A stretch of 64,000 bases of DNA. Source: Paraphoma chrysanthemicola (Eukaryota > Ascomycota > Dothideomycetes > Pleosporales > Phaeosphaeriaceae). A program made the position numbers and the translations under genes. Below the pieces are notes generated by a model that worked only from the letters and a program-made list of their open reading frames with translations, had not been told where the DNA came from and made no database searches. The stretch is from assembly GCA_020744225.1 (NCBI GenBank), contig JAGMWG010000011.1, positions 682,001-746,000 of the forward strand, in the 5' to 3' direction. Numbering within the stretch: position 1 is the first letter of the stretch; each line of letters starts with the position of its first letter. This document shows, piece by piece, positions 1 through 12,100 of the stretch.

Positions 1-147
1 TTTCTGGGTCTTCCTAAGATTCGCATACATGATCCGAGATAATTAACCAAGATGCCAGACATGGTAGCTCGCCGTCAACTTTGGTTGGGCTGTAGTGGGT
101 ATCATATTCCCTCTTCGTCTTCTCTCTTCCTTGGTCCATACATCTCT

Positions 148-815
148 TCAATCTGAATCCTCGTCACTAACATCCATCTCCATCTCCGCATCCTCCTCTT
201 CTTCCTCTTCCTCGTCGTCTCGTGCCCTCTTCTGTCCCTTTGCCGCGTCTGGTGCGTTGACAGGAATTGCTTTCGCAGGCGCCGCACCAAAGCCTGCTGC
301 TTGTGCGGTTGTCTCTTCCGGCTCGTCCTCCTTCTCAGGCTCTGGCATCTGGTACGATCCATCGAGCTTTGCGATCGTGTCGGACTTCCCCCTCGCATAC
401 GCTATTTGCTGTGGTGCCGTTAGTCTCTTTGCTTATAAACCAATGACCGCGAGTGACGTACCATGTCCTTGCCGAAGAATGTGAAGCCCTGCAATGCGCG
501 CATTGCTTGTGTTGAGGAGTCGATGTCTCGAAATACGACGTGTGCCTGCCCGCGCATCTTCATGGTCTTCAGTGCCACCACATCCAAGATGACGCCATAA
601 GTCGCAAACAGCATGTACAGATTCCGCTTGAGGTCGTCTTTTGCTAGCTTGTCTGGTAGGCCGCGAACGTAGAGACTATGTAGAATTAGCGAATCTGTAC
701 ATGATGTTGGCCAATTGCAAGGGCGCTGCGAATGCTTTACTTACGTTCTATTTGGAACGCCCTCTGATTTCGAGACGGCGGTGGTGCCTGGGGCTCCTCG
801 TGCGGTGGTCGCCAT
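148..815 (-). CDS. U2 snRNP B''/U1A-type RNA-binding protein (Msl1-like)
   Basis: Spliceosomal RRM protein that would bind the U2 (or U1) snRNA stem-loop in the nucleus. Three exons, 815-745, 675-462 and 408-148, join with GTAAGT/CATAG and GTACGT/CACAG introns to give 181 residues. The single RRM shows RNP2 (LYVRGL) and RNP1 (MRGQAHVVF), followed by GFTFFGKDMQIAYARGKSD, typical of the U1A/U2B'' family. After the RRM comes a short Ala/Pro linker and an acidic tail rich in Glu/Asp. There is no second RRM, so it resembles the short yeast Msl1 type rather than two-RRM U1A. It diverges from the CDK7-like gene over a 352 bp promoter. The family is secure; U2B'' against U1A is not settled. Confidence 0.88.
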
Positions 816-1167
816 GATTTCGACAAGTTGAGATTGTGTTGGAGGCGTCGGTGGTGAGTTGAGCTCCCCGCAAAAGTTCACAAAGTTGACGCTAGTGACG
901 TCCGGGGCCGTGCGTTCATCGCCGCATTGTCGCCTTGAACATGCACGCTTCCACTACATGTCAGACGTTCAAAAGAGGAGGACTATCGGGCGCATAAGAC
1001 ACGAGCCCAGGCGACCATGAGGAGTTTTATGTCAGGCAAATCCCACCCACTACGCTCGTTCAGCCGCTCCGGCGCGTCGCCTTGACTTCACCACGTTTTG
1101 CCAGCTCCACGCGAGTCTCCTTCAGTACTCAGGACTAGGCATCGCTGCCGCTCACGCATCACTCACC
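816..1167. promoter_or_regulatory. Bidirectional promoter between U2B''-like and CDK7-like genes
   Basis: This 352 bp interval separates two divergent start codons and must carry both promoters. I see no clear TATA box and no ORF of interest. The stretch just before the kinase start is C-rich and T-rich, a usual fungal leader. Confidence 0.5.
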
Positions 1168-2445
1168 ATGGCTGCCTCACCCGCGCCTCTCAGTCCTCGG
1201 CCTAACCCGCCAGGCCAAAGGACAGCTCCCAATGCCGCCAAATCTAAAGCCCTCGCGATCCTCAATTCGAGCAACAAAGCCGCGCGCTCGCCCGCCGCTG
1301 TAGCAGCTACAAGCATAGCCACCGCCACCGAGGATGCTGAAGAGGGTCTTGATCTTGCCGAGCAGATGAATGTAAAAGTACGGTCACAATTCGTGCAGGG
1401 CAAGAAGTTGGGAGAAGGTACCTACGCCAATGTCTACGCAGGACACTATCGCGACGATCCGAGCGCACTGGTCGCGATCAAGAAGATCAAGTTCAACGCC
1501 GAGTTCAAAGACGGCATTGCCCCAGACGCCATCCGCGAAATCAAGTTCCTATCCGAACTCTCACACCCGAACATTATCAAACTACACGCCGTCTTCTCCA
1601 CCAAAGAGCAAAACCTGAGCCTCGTGCTCGAACACCTCCCCCTCGGCGACGTCGAAGGTCTCTGGAAGAACAACAAGATACCCTACGGCGGCGCAGACAT
1701 CAAAGCCTGGGCCAACATGCTCTGCCAAGCCATCTGGTTCTGCCACGAGAACTTTGTGCTACACCGTGATATCAAGGGAAACAACTTACTCATCGCCGCC
1801 GATGGGACCGTCAAACTCGCTGATTTTGGTCTTGCGCGCTCCTTCGCCGACCCAGGACGACACATGACCTCCAATGTCATCACACGGTACTACCGCCCAC
1901 CAGAGCTCTTCTACGGATGCTACCACTACGGCGGCGCAGTCGACATGTGGAGCGTGGGCTGTGTGCTCGCAGAACTCACACTCCGACGCTTCTTCCTCGT
2001 TTCAGAAACAGACATTGGCGCGTTGGCAGTCATCTGCGACCACTTTGGCACTCCCACAGAAGAAACCTGGCCCGGCGTAAGTTCGCTACGATACTATGTC
2101 GCGCCCGAGAAACAGCCTGGCATGACGAAGAACACCATGGCTGCGAAACGCGAGAAACCAATGCACTGGTGGCGCAGTCAATTCGCGCTTCTCGGCGAAG
2201 ACGGCATCGATTTGCTCAAGGGCTTATTGACGATGGATCCGAAACAACGTCTATCTGCGCGCGCTGCGCTCGAACATCGCTATTGGACAATCAACCCAAA
2301 GCCAACGAGCAAAGAAAATCTACCCAGGGAAGGAGGCGGCGAGGACAAACTCGGAGAAGACCTCAAACGGAAAGGAGGAGAAACACCAGCAAACGGACGC
2401 GCGGATAAAGTTGCGCGCAAGCTGGACTTTGGTAATATGGGATGA
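1168..2445 (+). CDS. Cyclin-dependent kinase, Kin28/CDK7-like
   Basis: Probable TFIIH/CAK-type kinase that phosphorylates the RNA polymerase II CTD. Intronless, 425 residues. A low-complexity N-terminus of about 70 residues precedes the kinase domain. Visible motifs are the Gly-loop GEGTYANV (about residue 82), VAIKK lysine 105, the PSTAIRE-like helix DAIREIKF (120-127), HRD at 199-201, DFG at 219-221 and a T-loop threonine near 234 (HMTSNVITRYYRPPE). The T-loop and the CDK7-like order support Kin28. Two positions are unusual: HRDIKGNN has Gly where HRDxKPxN has Pro, and RYYRPPELF replaces RWYRAPELL. The C-terminal tail is Lys/Glu-rich. Another divergent CDK is the alternative. Confidence 0.85.
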   Translation: MAASPAPLSPRPNPPGQRTAPNAAKSKALAILNSSNKAARSPAAVAATSIATATEDAEEGLDLAEQMNVKVRSQFVQGKKLGEGTYANVYAGHYRDDPSALVAIKKIKFNAEFKDGIAPDAIREIKFLSELSHPNIIKLHAVFSTKEQNLSLVLEHLPLGDVEGLWKNNKIPYGGADIKAWANMLCQAIWFCHENFVLHRDIKGNNLLIAADGTVKLADFGLARSFADPGRHMTSNVITRYYRPPELFYGCYHYGGAVDMWSVGCVLAELTLRRFFLVSETDIGALAVICDHFGTPTEETWPGVSSLRYYVAPEKQPGMTKNTMAAKREKPMHWWRSQFALLGEDGIDLLKGLLTMDPKQRLSARAALEHRYWTINPKPTSKENLPREGGGEDKLGEDLKRKGGETPANGRADKVARKLDFGNMG

Positions 2446-3178
2446 CACTGACATGTCGTGAGCCAGACTCAAGGTGAACGAGGTGGTGGCCATTGGCGCC
2501 GAAATGTCCCGATCGACCCGACCGAGCCGGTCGGGAAACGGGAGGGATTGCGTGACTATTTGGCGTTTGGGTAGGGCTGCATATACTGAGCCTAGGATAG
2601 CCGTTCTGCCTGGGTTGCATTTCCGGGCGTTGTTTTGGGGTCTGGGATCGTGCGATAGACGTACGGTGCGGTGGTGCGTAGAGCTTCGGGGCGTCATGGC
2701 CCGAGGCGCGAAGCTGGACTATCTCGCTGCCTATTGTGCCGAGCGATGCTAGAGATCTAGATGTAGACCTTGTAATACTGTGTAGGAATATGCAAGATCT
2801 AAGTTACTGTGTAGCATGACTTCGGACAGGGCAACGTGCGCTAATGCAATGCTGCTGTGGCGGAGACTGCGCTTGGGCATTGTCACTTGTGTGTGATATG
2901 TATCACTATGCACGACGCACTTTTCAAGCCTCATCAGTCAACCGTAGCCATAGTCAGAAGGGATCATTACGAATCGGCATACCAACGCCGTCATTGAATT
3001 GCTCATTCGTCGTGCCACGTGAGATATTTGAACTCATTCTTCAACTCTTCTTTGACACCCCTTTTACTCGTCCGGCAGACAGTCTCGGCCTCTGCTTCTA
3101 CGAGCAATTCTGACGCGATTAAATGATGCACGAACAAACCATTATATCATCAACGTGGAATGTAATGTAACATCATGC
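2446..3178. other. Convergent intergenic region
   Basis: About 730 bp between the 3' ends of the kinase and pyruvate carboxylase genes. It should hold both 3' UTRs. Short ORFs here show no recognisable domain, and I see no RNA gene. Confidence 0.4.
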
Positions 3179-6100
3179 TCACTTTGTGAGCTTGCAGACA
3201 AGGTCGCCAGAGTCGACCGAGTCGCCTTCGCGAACCGACAAGTTGCTGACCTTGCCAGAGTGTGGTGCTGAGATGACCATTTCCTGTCCAAATTGTTAGT
3301 ACATTTGATGTATGTAAGCAGCACGATGTGAAACTTACCATCTTCATGGCGCTGAGAATGGCAATTGGGTCGCCCTTCATGACCTCGCTACCATCGTGCA
3401 CACGGACCTCAACCAAGACACCAGACATGGGCGAGCCGACCTGGCTGCTGTCGGTAGGATCGGCCTTTGGTCGTGAGACGTTATCAATAGCGGCGTGCTG
3501 ATCTTCGACGGTGACGGTACGTGTCTCGCCATTCATCTCGTAGAAGACCTCGCGAGTACCAGTCTGCTCGGAGAGAGGACCGATGGCGAGGAGCTTGAGG
3601 ATGAGGACCTTGCCCTTCTCGAGCTCGACGTGGAACTCCTCGCCAATCTCTGGGCGAGACAAGAAGTACCGCGTGGGCAGAACGGACAGATCACCGTACT
3701 TGGTGGTCCACTTCTTGTAGTCCTCAAATACCTTGGGGTACATGATGGAGGACGCAACGTCGCACTCGGTAGCATCGCCCCACTTGGACTTCAAGTCCGC
3801 CTTGACCTTCGCAATGTCGACCGGGTCTAGATAGAGACCAGGACGCTTGTCCATCTTCCTTCGCTCACGGAGCGCTTGCGAACGAAGAGGTTCAGGGAAG
3901 CCACCGTATGGCTGACCCATTAGACCCTCAAAGAACTCAAGCACTGAAGAGGGGAAGTCGAGCTGCTCAGCCTTGGCAAGAACATCGTCGTATGAGAGCT
4001 TGTTGGAGACCATGAACTGAGCCAAGTCACCGACAACCTTGGATGTGGGTGTGACCTTGACAATATCGCCAAGGAGATCGTTGGCCTGCTCGTAAGCCTT
4101 CTTTGTCTGTGCCCACTGCTCACCGAGACCTTGCTGGGAGGCCTGGAAGATGAGGTTGGTGAGCTGACCACCTGGAATTTCGTGCTCGTACACTTCCGGA
4201 TCGGGGCCAGTCAAACCGGCCTCGAATGGGGAGTAGAGGAGACGGAGCTGAGCCCAATAGGCATCGAGACTGCGGATCATGTGTACGTCCAGACCAGCAT
4301 CAAAGTCTGAGCCCTCGAGCGAGGCAAGGATAGCACCAATGCTAGGCTGAGATGTCATACCAGACATGCTGTCAATAGCGGCATCAATACCGTCAGCGCC
4401 TGCCTCAGCGCAAGCAACCATCGACGCAACACCGGTACCAGCGGAGTCGTGGGTATGCACGTGGATGGGAAGGTCGGGGTACTTCTTGCGGATGGTACCA
4501 ATAAGCAGGCGGGCAGCGCGGGGCTTGAGGACACCGGCCATATCCTTAATGCCTAGGATATGGGCACCCATTCCAACGATCTTGTCAACCACGCTGACGT
4601 AGTACTCGAGGTTGTACTTCTTCTTGGGGTTCAACATGTCTCCAGAGTAGCAGACAGTACCCTCGGCAACACCGCCGGCCTTGAGGACAGCCTTAATACC
4701 GACCTCGAGCTGCTCAGTATCATTGAGCGCATCGAAGACACGGAAGATATCGACACCGTTCTTCTTTGCTTGCTCACAGAAGTGGAAAATGGCGTTGTCG
4801 GGCAGCGATGAGTATGCGACACCGTTGGCTCCACGGAGAAGCATCTGGAAGGGGATATTGGATACTAGCTTCCTCATCTTCCTCAGACGCTCCCATGGAT
4901 CTTCATAGAGGAAGCGCATGGCAACATCGAAGGTTGCGCCACCCCAGCACTCAAGAGCCCAGGCGTTAGAGAAAGCGTGGCTGGTTTCCTTGGCGATGTT
5001 GAGCAAGTCGACTGTTCGCACACGGGTGGCGAGCAGAGACTGATGGGCGTCACGCCAGGTTGTGTCCATGATCAAGCAACCCTTGTTGGCACGGACAGCC
5101 TTCGCGAACGCCTCTGGGCCATCCTTGACAAGGATGTTCCTCCAGCCCTTTGTGCAGGGAACAGACGTGTCGACTACACTGCCAGAGTGGTCCAAGATCT
5201 TGGGGATGGGGATCTCGCCTTTGAACTTGGGCTCGCCAATCTGTCCCTTGATTTGACTGCCATTGACAGCAAGGTCTCCAAGGTATGCGAGGAGCTTCTG
5301 AGCACGGTTCTGCGAGCCAATCAGGTCAAATAGGGCCGGAGTATCATCAATGAAGGTGGTCCAGCACTTGCCGTCCACGAAGGTGGGATGTGTGAGGAGC
5401 TTGATCAAGAAGGGAATGTTGGTCTTGACGCCACGGATACGGAACTCAACGAGTGCACGCAACATCTTGCGGCGGACAATCTCATATGTTGAGCCACGGC
5501 ATGAGCACTTGACCAACATGGAGTCGTAATGTGGGGTGATGATTGCACCGGCAAAGCCATTGCCACCGTCGAGACGGACTAGAAGAAGTCAGCATGCGCA
5601 ACAGGAAAGCATGGAACCAAGCTGTGAAAATCTGGGCAAAGCGAAGTGTGTCTATCTTCACGGGCCATTGGAGGGTTTCCACAGGATATGATAGCACCAC
5701 GGAGACGTCCACAGCACATTTTCACACCTTCGATCCACGTTGAAACGAAATGGAAGTAACTCACCTCCATTGCCACCGGCAGAGCGGTACACCTCGATCT
5801 TTCCAGTATCTGGTGCGAAGTTCTGCGAGGGGTCTTCTGTGGTAATACGGCATTGGAAGGCAAAGCCTCGTGTGGAGATGTGGTCCTGGGTCAGGCCGAG
5901 CTGCTCGAGGGATGCACCGGCGGCGATCTGGATTTGTGCTGCAACGATATCGATACCGGTGACTTCTTCGGTGATGGTGTGCTCGACTTGACTATTACAA
6001 TGTTAGCATTGCATCCAAGCCAGCCTGACGTTGGATTGACTCACATGCGAGGATTGATTTCGATAAAGTAATACCTGTTCTAAATTTGAAGTCAGTACGG

Positions 6101-7424
6101 ATAATTTCAAGTTCGAATTGTAGAGCTCACCTGTTGGTCGACCAAGAATTCGGCAGTACCCGCATTGCGGTACTTGACAGACTGTGCAAGCCTGACCGCA
6201 TCGGCCAAGATATTGTCGCGAGTTTCAACCGGGAGGTCCTTGGCCGGGGCAATTTCAACGACCTTCTGATGACGACGCTGGACCGAGCAGTCACGCTCGT
6301 ACAAGTGAACGACATTGCCGAGGTTATCACCAAGCAGCTGCACCTCGATATGCTTCGGCTTATCCAGGAAACGCTCGACGAAAACCGTGCCGTTGCCGAA
6401 GGCCGATTTGGCCTCTGAAGTTGCGCGCTCAAACGAATCCTTGAGGGTGGACTGCTCGCGGACTACACGCATGCCACGGCCACCACCGCCGAAAGCGGCC
6501 TTGATGATGATGGGAAAGCCGTATTCATCCGTAAAGGCCTTGACATCTTCAAACTTCTCAACTGGGCCAGGTGTGCCGGGCACGACGGGCACATTGCACT
6601 TGATAGCAAGCTTGCGCGCAGAGACCTTGTCGCCGAGCGCATCGATTGTATCGGGCGACGGCCCTACAAACTAGTCGCAAAAAGTAAGCCATACTGTTTC
6701 TGACGTGGATTACCAAAAGCAATGTCTCTCTTGGTGCGCACGAGCGATCGGCGGAGCAGATAAAGCCAGCCAGTGCGAGCCAGCGCGGCCCCGCCTTGCA
6801 TGGTTCGGCGCAGATATGCTCAACAGCTGCGATAGCTGCGATTGGCATGCACAACCCCTCCATGCGCACAACGTCATAGGGTAAACAAAGCGGGCAGATG
6901 GGTTAAACTCACAATGAGGCCAGCCTTTTCGACATTGCGCGCAAACTCTGCGTTTTCTGACAGGAAACCGTAGCCGGGGTGAATCATGTTCACATTGTGC
7001 TCGACGGCAATCTTGATGATCTCGTCGCCGGCCAAGTACGCTCCGACGGGCGTGTACTGGCCGCGCGCGCCAATCTCGTAGGCCTCGTCGGCCTTTTGCC
7101 TGTGCATGCTGAGGCGGTCCTCATGACTGTAGACGGCCACAGTGTGCAGCGACAGCTCGTGGGCTGTGCGGAAAATACGGATGGGGATCTCTCCTCGGTT
7201 GGCCACTAAAGGGAAAGCTGTTAGCGGGACTGGGGAGCTTCCAGCGAGCTCTTCACGGCGGTCAGCGTACCCAGGAGCTTCTTCAGCTGCATGATGGAGC
7301 TGCTTGCACGCAGGCGGTGGTGCACCGAATTGCGGTGCGGGTGGTGCTCGCCGTGCTCGCCGTCGTCAAAGTCGTTCTCGTCAATGGCCGACGAGGCATT
7401 CTTATCAGGCACTGGCTCAGCCAT
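3179..7424 (-). CDS. pyc: Pyruvate carboxylase
   Basis: Biotin enzyme that carboxylates pyruvate to oxaloacetate with ATP and bicarbonate, refilling the TCA cycle; fungal forms are usually cytosolic. Seven exons join in frame to 1197 residues: 7424-7271, 7205-6913, 6670-6131, 6079-6045, 5991-5765, 5578-3339, 3283-3179. The order is an N-terminal extension of about 50 residues, biotin carboxylase (starts LLVANRGEIPIRIF, ATP-grasp loop AAFGGGGRGM near 210), carboxyltransferase (DTTWRDAHQSLLATR near 586, metal-site lysine in GIKDMAG) and the biotinyl domain with AMKM, lysine about 1162. The last intron falls directly after AMKM; the final exon continues EMVISAPHSGKV. The start gives a full biotin carboxylase domain without an obvious mitochondrial presequence. 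Confidence 0.96.
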
Positions 7425-7447
7425 GCTTGCTGACGGCTGTGTGTATA

Positions 7448-7492
7448 GGGATAAGGGAAAGGGAAAGGGAAAGGAGGAAGTGGGGAGGGAGA
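7448..7492 (+). repeat. Purine tract of GGGAAA units in the pyruvate carboxylase leader
   Basis: Near-tandem GGGAAA repeats lie just upstream of the pyruvate carboxylase start codon. On the transcribed strand this is a long pyrimidine tract, a common feature of fungal leaders. Confidence 0.6.
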
Positions 7493-7527
7493 CTTGAGAG
7501 GGGAGCAAGAAGTCCGGGAGGTTGAGC

Positions 7528-7542
7528 TATAACTTTATAACT
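7528..7542 (-). promoter_or_regulatory. TATA-like element upstream of pyruvate carboxylase
   Basis: An AT-rich stretch (tataactttataac) lies about 105-120 bp upstream of the start codon. It reads as a TATA-like box on the gene strand. Position and composition fit a core promoter, but no experiment supports it. Confidence 0.3.
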
Positions 7543-9129
7543 ATCGGCGGTATCGGACGGCCATGAGTGGTCTACCACGGTTGCGAGTCACTCCCACAAC
7601 GCAACTTTAATCCCAAAACGGCCAGCTCTGCAATTGACGTCGCCAAGGCCAGATCGAAACCCTTCGCGGGCCAGCAGACGCGCGACGTGACCCCGTCGGC
7701 GAGTCTCATGCATCAAAAAGAAACGGAGCTTGCGCGCCATGGGGCCGCTGCTCGGCCAGAGCTCGAGCTGCCCCTCCACCTGCGCGGGGAGATATCGACG
7801 GCCAGAACCCCATGCCCACACATGTGCTCACATCATACAATTGCCAACCCTGTGAGAGGTCCCGCACAAAACGTCTCCAGCAATCCCACGCCCGCTCAGA
7901 CGCCTGACACCCACCAATTAGTCGCCCACTTGAACCCATCAAACACTTGATACAGTACACTGCACCGCGGCTCACCGCCAGGCCCACCCTCTGAGTCCGA
8001 CCGCAAGCCCCGTCAGTCAGGCTGCTCTTTTCCGTGAATCGCAGCATGGTGTTTGCGTCTAAGCTCGGCACCACGGAAGAATGGGACCTGTTCGCGGTTT
8101 GCTTCGGCGCACGCTCGGCCAAGCGAGATGTGTATGCTTGCGGTCCCGCACATGCGACCACCATGATTACACTGCTTCCCGGTCTGCTCCTCTTGCCCTA
8201 CGGCGTACCTGCGTCGTGCGAGGATGAGCCGGAGCACCACTTTTTCTCCCGTCGTGGTGCACAATGTGTTCCGGGAGCGCGATGCAGCTCCACACTCGAA
8301 GGGCATCTTGGGTATTGCCTAGATTCTTAGCTTCGTCTGATGGAGCATGGGCCAAAAACAACTTTGACCATTGTGCCAGCCCTGTGGAGATCCCGCTTCA
8401 CTGAGTCGCGAACATTGAGTGGCCAGAAGTTGAAATATTGCCCTAACATCACATGAACATAATGCAGCCGCCTCATATGTGGCATCGTTCATTACAAGCA
8501 GATATGCATACACAATCGGTTCTCTTAGATGCATACTCAACATCATGGATGCTTGAAATGCGCTCAATGGAATGCCTGGTACTACCACAAGTAGAGTTTC
8601 GCTATGGGGTTTGCCTTGGCGGCGATCATGCATCGGTGGCTGGCACACCTTAAAACAACTCGCACCTTGGCGTATCAACCTCCTCGCAAACATTCCCTCT
8701 GGAAAGCCCCGTGAGACCGTGCTGAAGGCCGACGTGATAGACCTCTTAGATAACAGAACCTCAACAAAACACTGAATGCCTCCAGGCTCATGCATGTGCT
8801 ATGCAATTAGGCCTGCGGGGGGCCGCGACGAACTCCGCGCAACACTGTCAACAAAACAATACGGATGCATCACATTCGTGCACAGCATGTTTCAACGCAC
8901 GAATGACTGATTAGCTAGAATACAGAAGCCTGAGACTGTTCCGTGCAGAGAACACTCGGACTCATGAGCAACCTTAACGCCTGTAGAGTACATTTGCTGC
9001 CTGCTAATCCAGGATGTATGCACTCGCTTTTGCATGCCCTCCAACCAAAAGATCAATATGTAGATTGAATCCAATGCCTTTTCATCGCCCAATGAAGGTT
9101 AGAAGCACTGCATTCCTCGGAACAACGCT

Positions 9130-12100
9130 CTAGAAACCGCGGAAGCCAGTGGGTTGTGGCGCAATACCGTTAGCCTGCCCGTAGGGGCCGGGTGAAGGAG
9201 CTGAGCCGACTGGGCCTTGCGTGAGCATCAGACGCGAGCCCAGAATGGGTGTATCTTCCTCCTTCTTTTGCTGTGACGCCTCACGAGTCTTGCGCTCCTC
9301 GTTGTCCTTGGTGAGTAGCTCGATTGCCGCGGTCTGGCGCGACAACAGATTAATCATGTATGGCATGGTGAAGTCATGCAGACCGTTGCGCCATGACATC
9401 TCCAAAATGACGTCTGGGCGGATGAGGTCGTAGCAGGCGTAAAGCATTCCAACGTAGCACTCGCGGCTGCCAATGTCGACGAACTGACCATGTTAGCATA
9501 ACTATCTTGTTGGGGAGAAGAATTCTACGTACGTATCGAAGCAGATCTTCAACGATCTCAGACTTGGAAGACATGGCTGAAGTCTCGATGGCGTCCTTGA
9601 ATAGCTTGTCTTGCTTAGACAGGGCAATCGACTTCTCCCATCGCTTGTTCTTGCGGTAAATATCGGCGGCAATCTGTCGGAAGAACACTAGATCGTGCTT
9701 CTCAAGACGCTGAGCCAGGTCGACAGGATCGTAGTTGTCGTAGTTGTTGACCGAGTCGCGTAGAGTCTTGTAGTCTTCCTCTTCGATCAGCAGGTCGTTG
9801 AGGGCGTTGTTGACCTCACGCTTGTTCTGTGACTGGACGTTCAGGAGGAACGGCTTGATCAGAGGAATGTTGTCTGACTTGACAAACATGCGGACGACAC
9901 GGTTGACGTCGATCCTAGGCGTTAATGCTTGGAGAAGATCCGTCAGAAGCGTTGGTTGCTCCTCCAGGTAGAAGCCAAGTGCACGATAGTAAATCTCGAC
10001 GTTGGTGGCCTTAGTGATCGTGTCCTTGAAAGCCTGGTGTTCCCAAGCGTCACTTGACCTCTCCATCATTGCTATTCGCATGTTAGTCTCGGTTCCCGAT
10101 CAAAGTGCACACGCAGAAGTACTCACCCAATGCAGCATTATCCCACTCATCGTAGTGGACATACAGGAAGATCAGCTCCGGCCAGAGATGTGCTTCCTCG
10201 CATGAGCGAATCATCTTGGGGATGTTGATGCGAGACCAGAAGAGGCGGAGGTGCTCCATAACACGCTCCGGATGGTACTTAGCAAGAGCATTGCCGAGCT
10301 CAGTGAACATTCCCATGTGGGCTAGAGGAATTAGAAAATATTCTCGTAAGCGTCTGAGTTAACATACCTCGCTCGAGACCAAGACCAGCTTCGAGGAGAC
10401 TGATGAGCTCATCAAAGTAGCCGTTGCGCTCATATTGCTTGACAAGCTCAGCAAGCTCTTCAGCGTGAACGATGAGGTTCAGGCCGCAGATCTGAGCAAG
10501 ACGGAACTCCTTCTTTCCCACGCAAGCTTGGTTGACTTGTCTCCAGACCTTTGTGGAATTGGCCTTACGCGCGCATTCAACAGCGGCCTGATAATCTTCC
10601 AGATGAACGAGAGTGGTGGCAAGCTTCGCCCAGTTGGAGATGCTGGTGTAGAAGATCTTTGCCGCCTCATGATAACCTTCCTCGTACGCCTTGTCACCAG
10701 ACGCCTCAACATCGGCAACATTGCTGGCTCGGAGGAAGTCCTCCAGCTCGGGAAGCTGGTTAGTGCGCGCGAAGCAGAATGCCAGGGCTGTGTCAACGGG
10801 GACTTCGCGGAGAGTCTTGCGAGCCATTCTCAGGAACTTGATCAGATCCTCGTCCTTGCCAGCATGTGTGGCAATCTCAATGACCTCCAGGAAGTTGGAC
10901 GGATCACCAGCGCGAATGTACGACTCGATTGAGTCAGTGACACGAAGGCCGTCCAGTTGTGCCTTTGCAACACGGGACCAGACTTCGGGAGTGTCCACGC
11001 GGTCAGCATAATCCTGAGCCCGATCGATAGAAACGATGTGCTCGATGAGAACGTTGGCGGCATCAACATGGTTATTGTGCTTCTTGAAAATTTCGAACGC
11101 CTCTTCGTGCATGCCGACCTCGATACAGCTCTGTGCAATATCCTCTGGTGTGTAGTGGTCGAGGTTGTGGATGTAGTGCATCATGCGCCCACGATCCGAC
11201 TTCGCAGCTGTAAGCATGAGCAAGTTCTGCAGAGATGGATTGTCGCTGAAACCAGAAGGCTATGCGTTGGTGTATAAAGTCAGCAATTGTTTTGAACAAA
11301 TTTTGATCGTAGGGAAATACGGACCTCCAGAATGATTTTCTCGAGAAGCTCAATGAGCTCTGACGGCATGTCACCCGTGATGAAAGCCTTGACGGCGACG
11401 GACACCTTGTCGGGGTCGCTGCTCTCGGGTACAGCAGTGGAAGTCACTTGATCAACCAGACTCCGTCGGTGCATGTTGTTCGGGCTCAGGACATAATCCC
11501 AAATCTCCGAATCGGCACGATCCAACAGGTAGCGGGCTTGTGCTTTGAACATGGCGTTCTCGTTGGTGATGTGGATGAGCTCCAGATCATTCTGACCCTT
11601 GCTGTACGCAATGAAGGCCAGGTTAGGATCACGCTTTTCGCAGTATTTACCAACCGACAATGTGTCGTACTGATCATTTTCCTTCAAGAATTTCTCCGGG
11701 TTGTTGTTGGAGTCGATGTAGATCTTCGCCAGAGCGTCGAAAATTGCGGTTTGCTGGTTACCGCTGGCCAGAGTCTGCTCGAGGAACGGCAAAAGGAGCT
11801 TCAGGCGATTTCGCGACTCTACTTCCGACACAAGCTCATCAATAGGAATGGACGAAGGTGTGACTGAAGCCAGCAGTGACTTGATAATTGACTCGTCACA
11901 GTCGACATCCAGGAGACCGCCGATGACAGCGGGTGTGCGGGCGGGGTTGACGCGTTGCACGTAGACCTCAATCGACTTGAACTGCTGCTTCTTGTATAGG
12001 TACAAGACCAGGTCGTGGATAAAGTTGAATCGATCGCAGACGATGATGAGTGGGAGCTGCTCGGTCAGGTTGGCTTCCTTGAGGAAGTTCTTCACCTTCT

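Larger units (their letters stand above)
7425..9129. other. 1.7 kb intergenic region upstream of pyruvate carboxylase
   Basis: Carries the pyruvate carboxylase promoter and leader at its left side and the clathrin heavy chain 3' UTR at its right end. ORFs of 150-158 codons on the minus strand (7706-8164 and 8319-8795) show no domain, splice pattern or composition I would trust. No tRNA or repeat family is evident apart from the purine tract listed separately. Confidence 0.4.

Noticed and set aside
8319..8795. 158-codon minus-strand ORF downstream of clathrin heavy chain
   Set aside because: No domain, no splice partners and random-looking composition.
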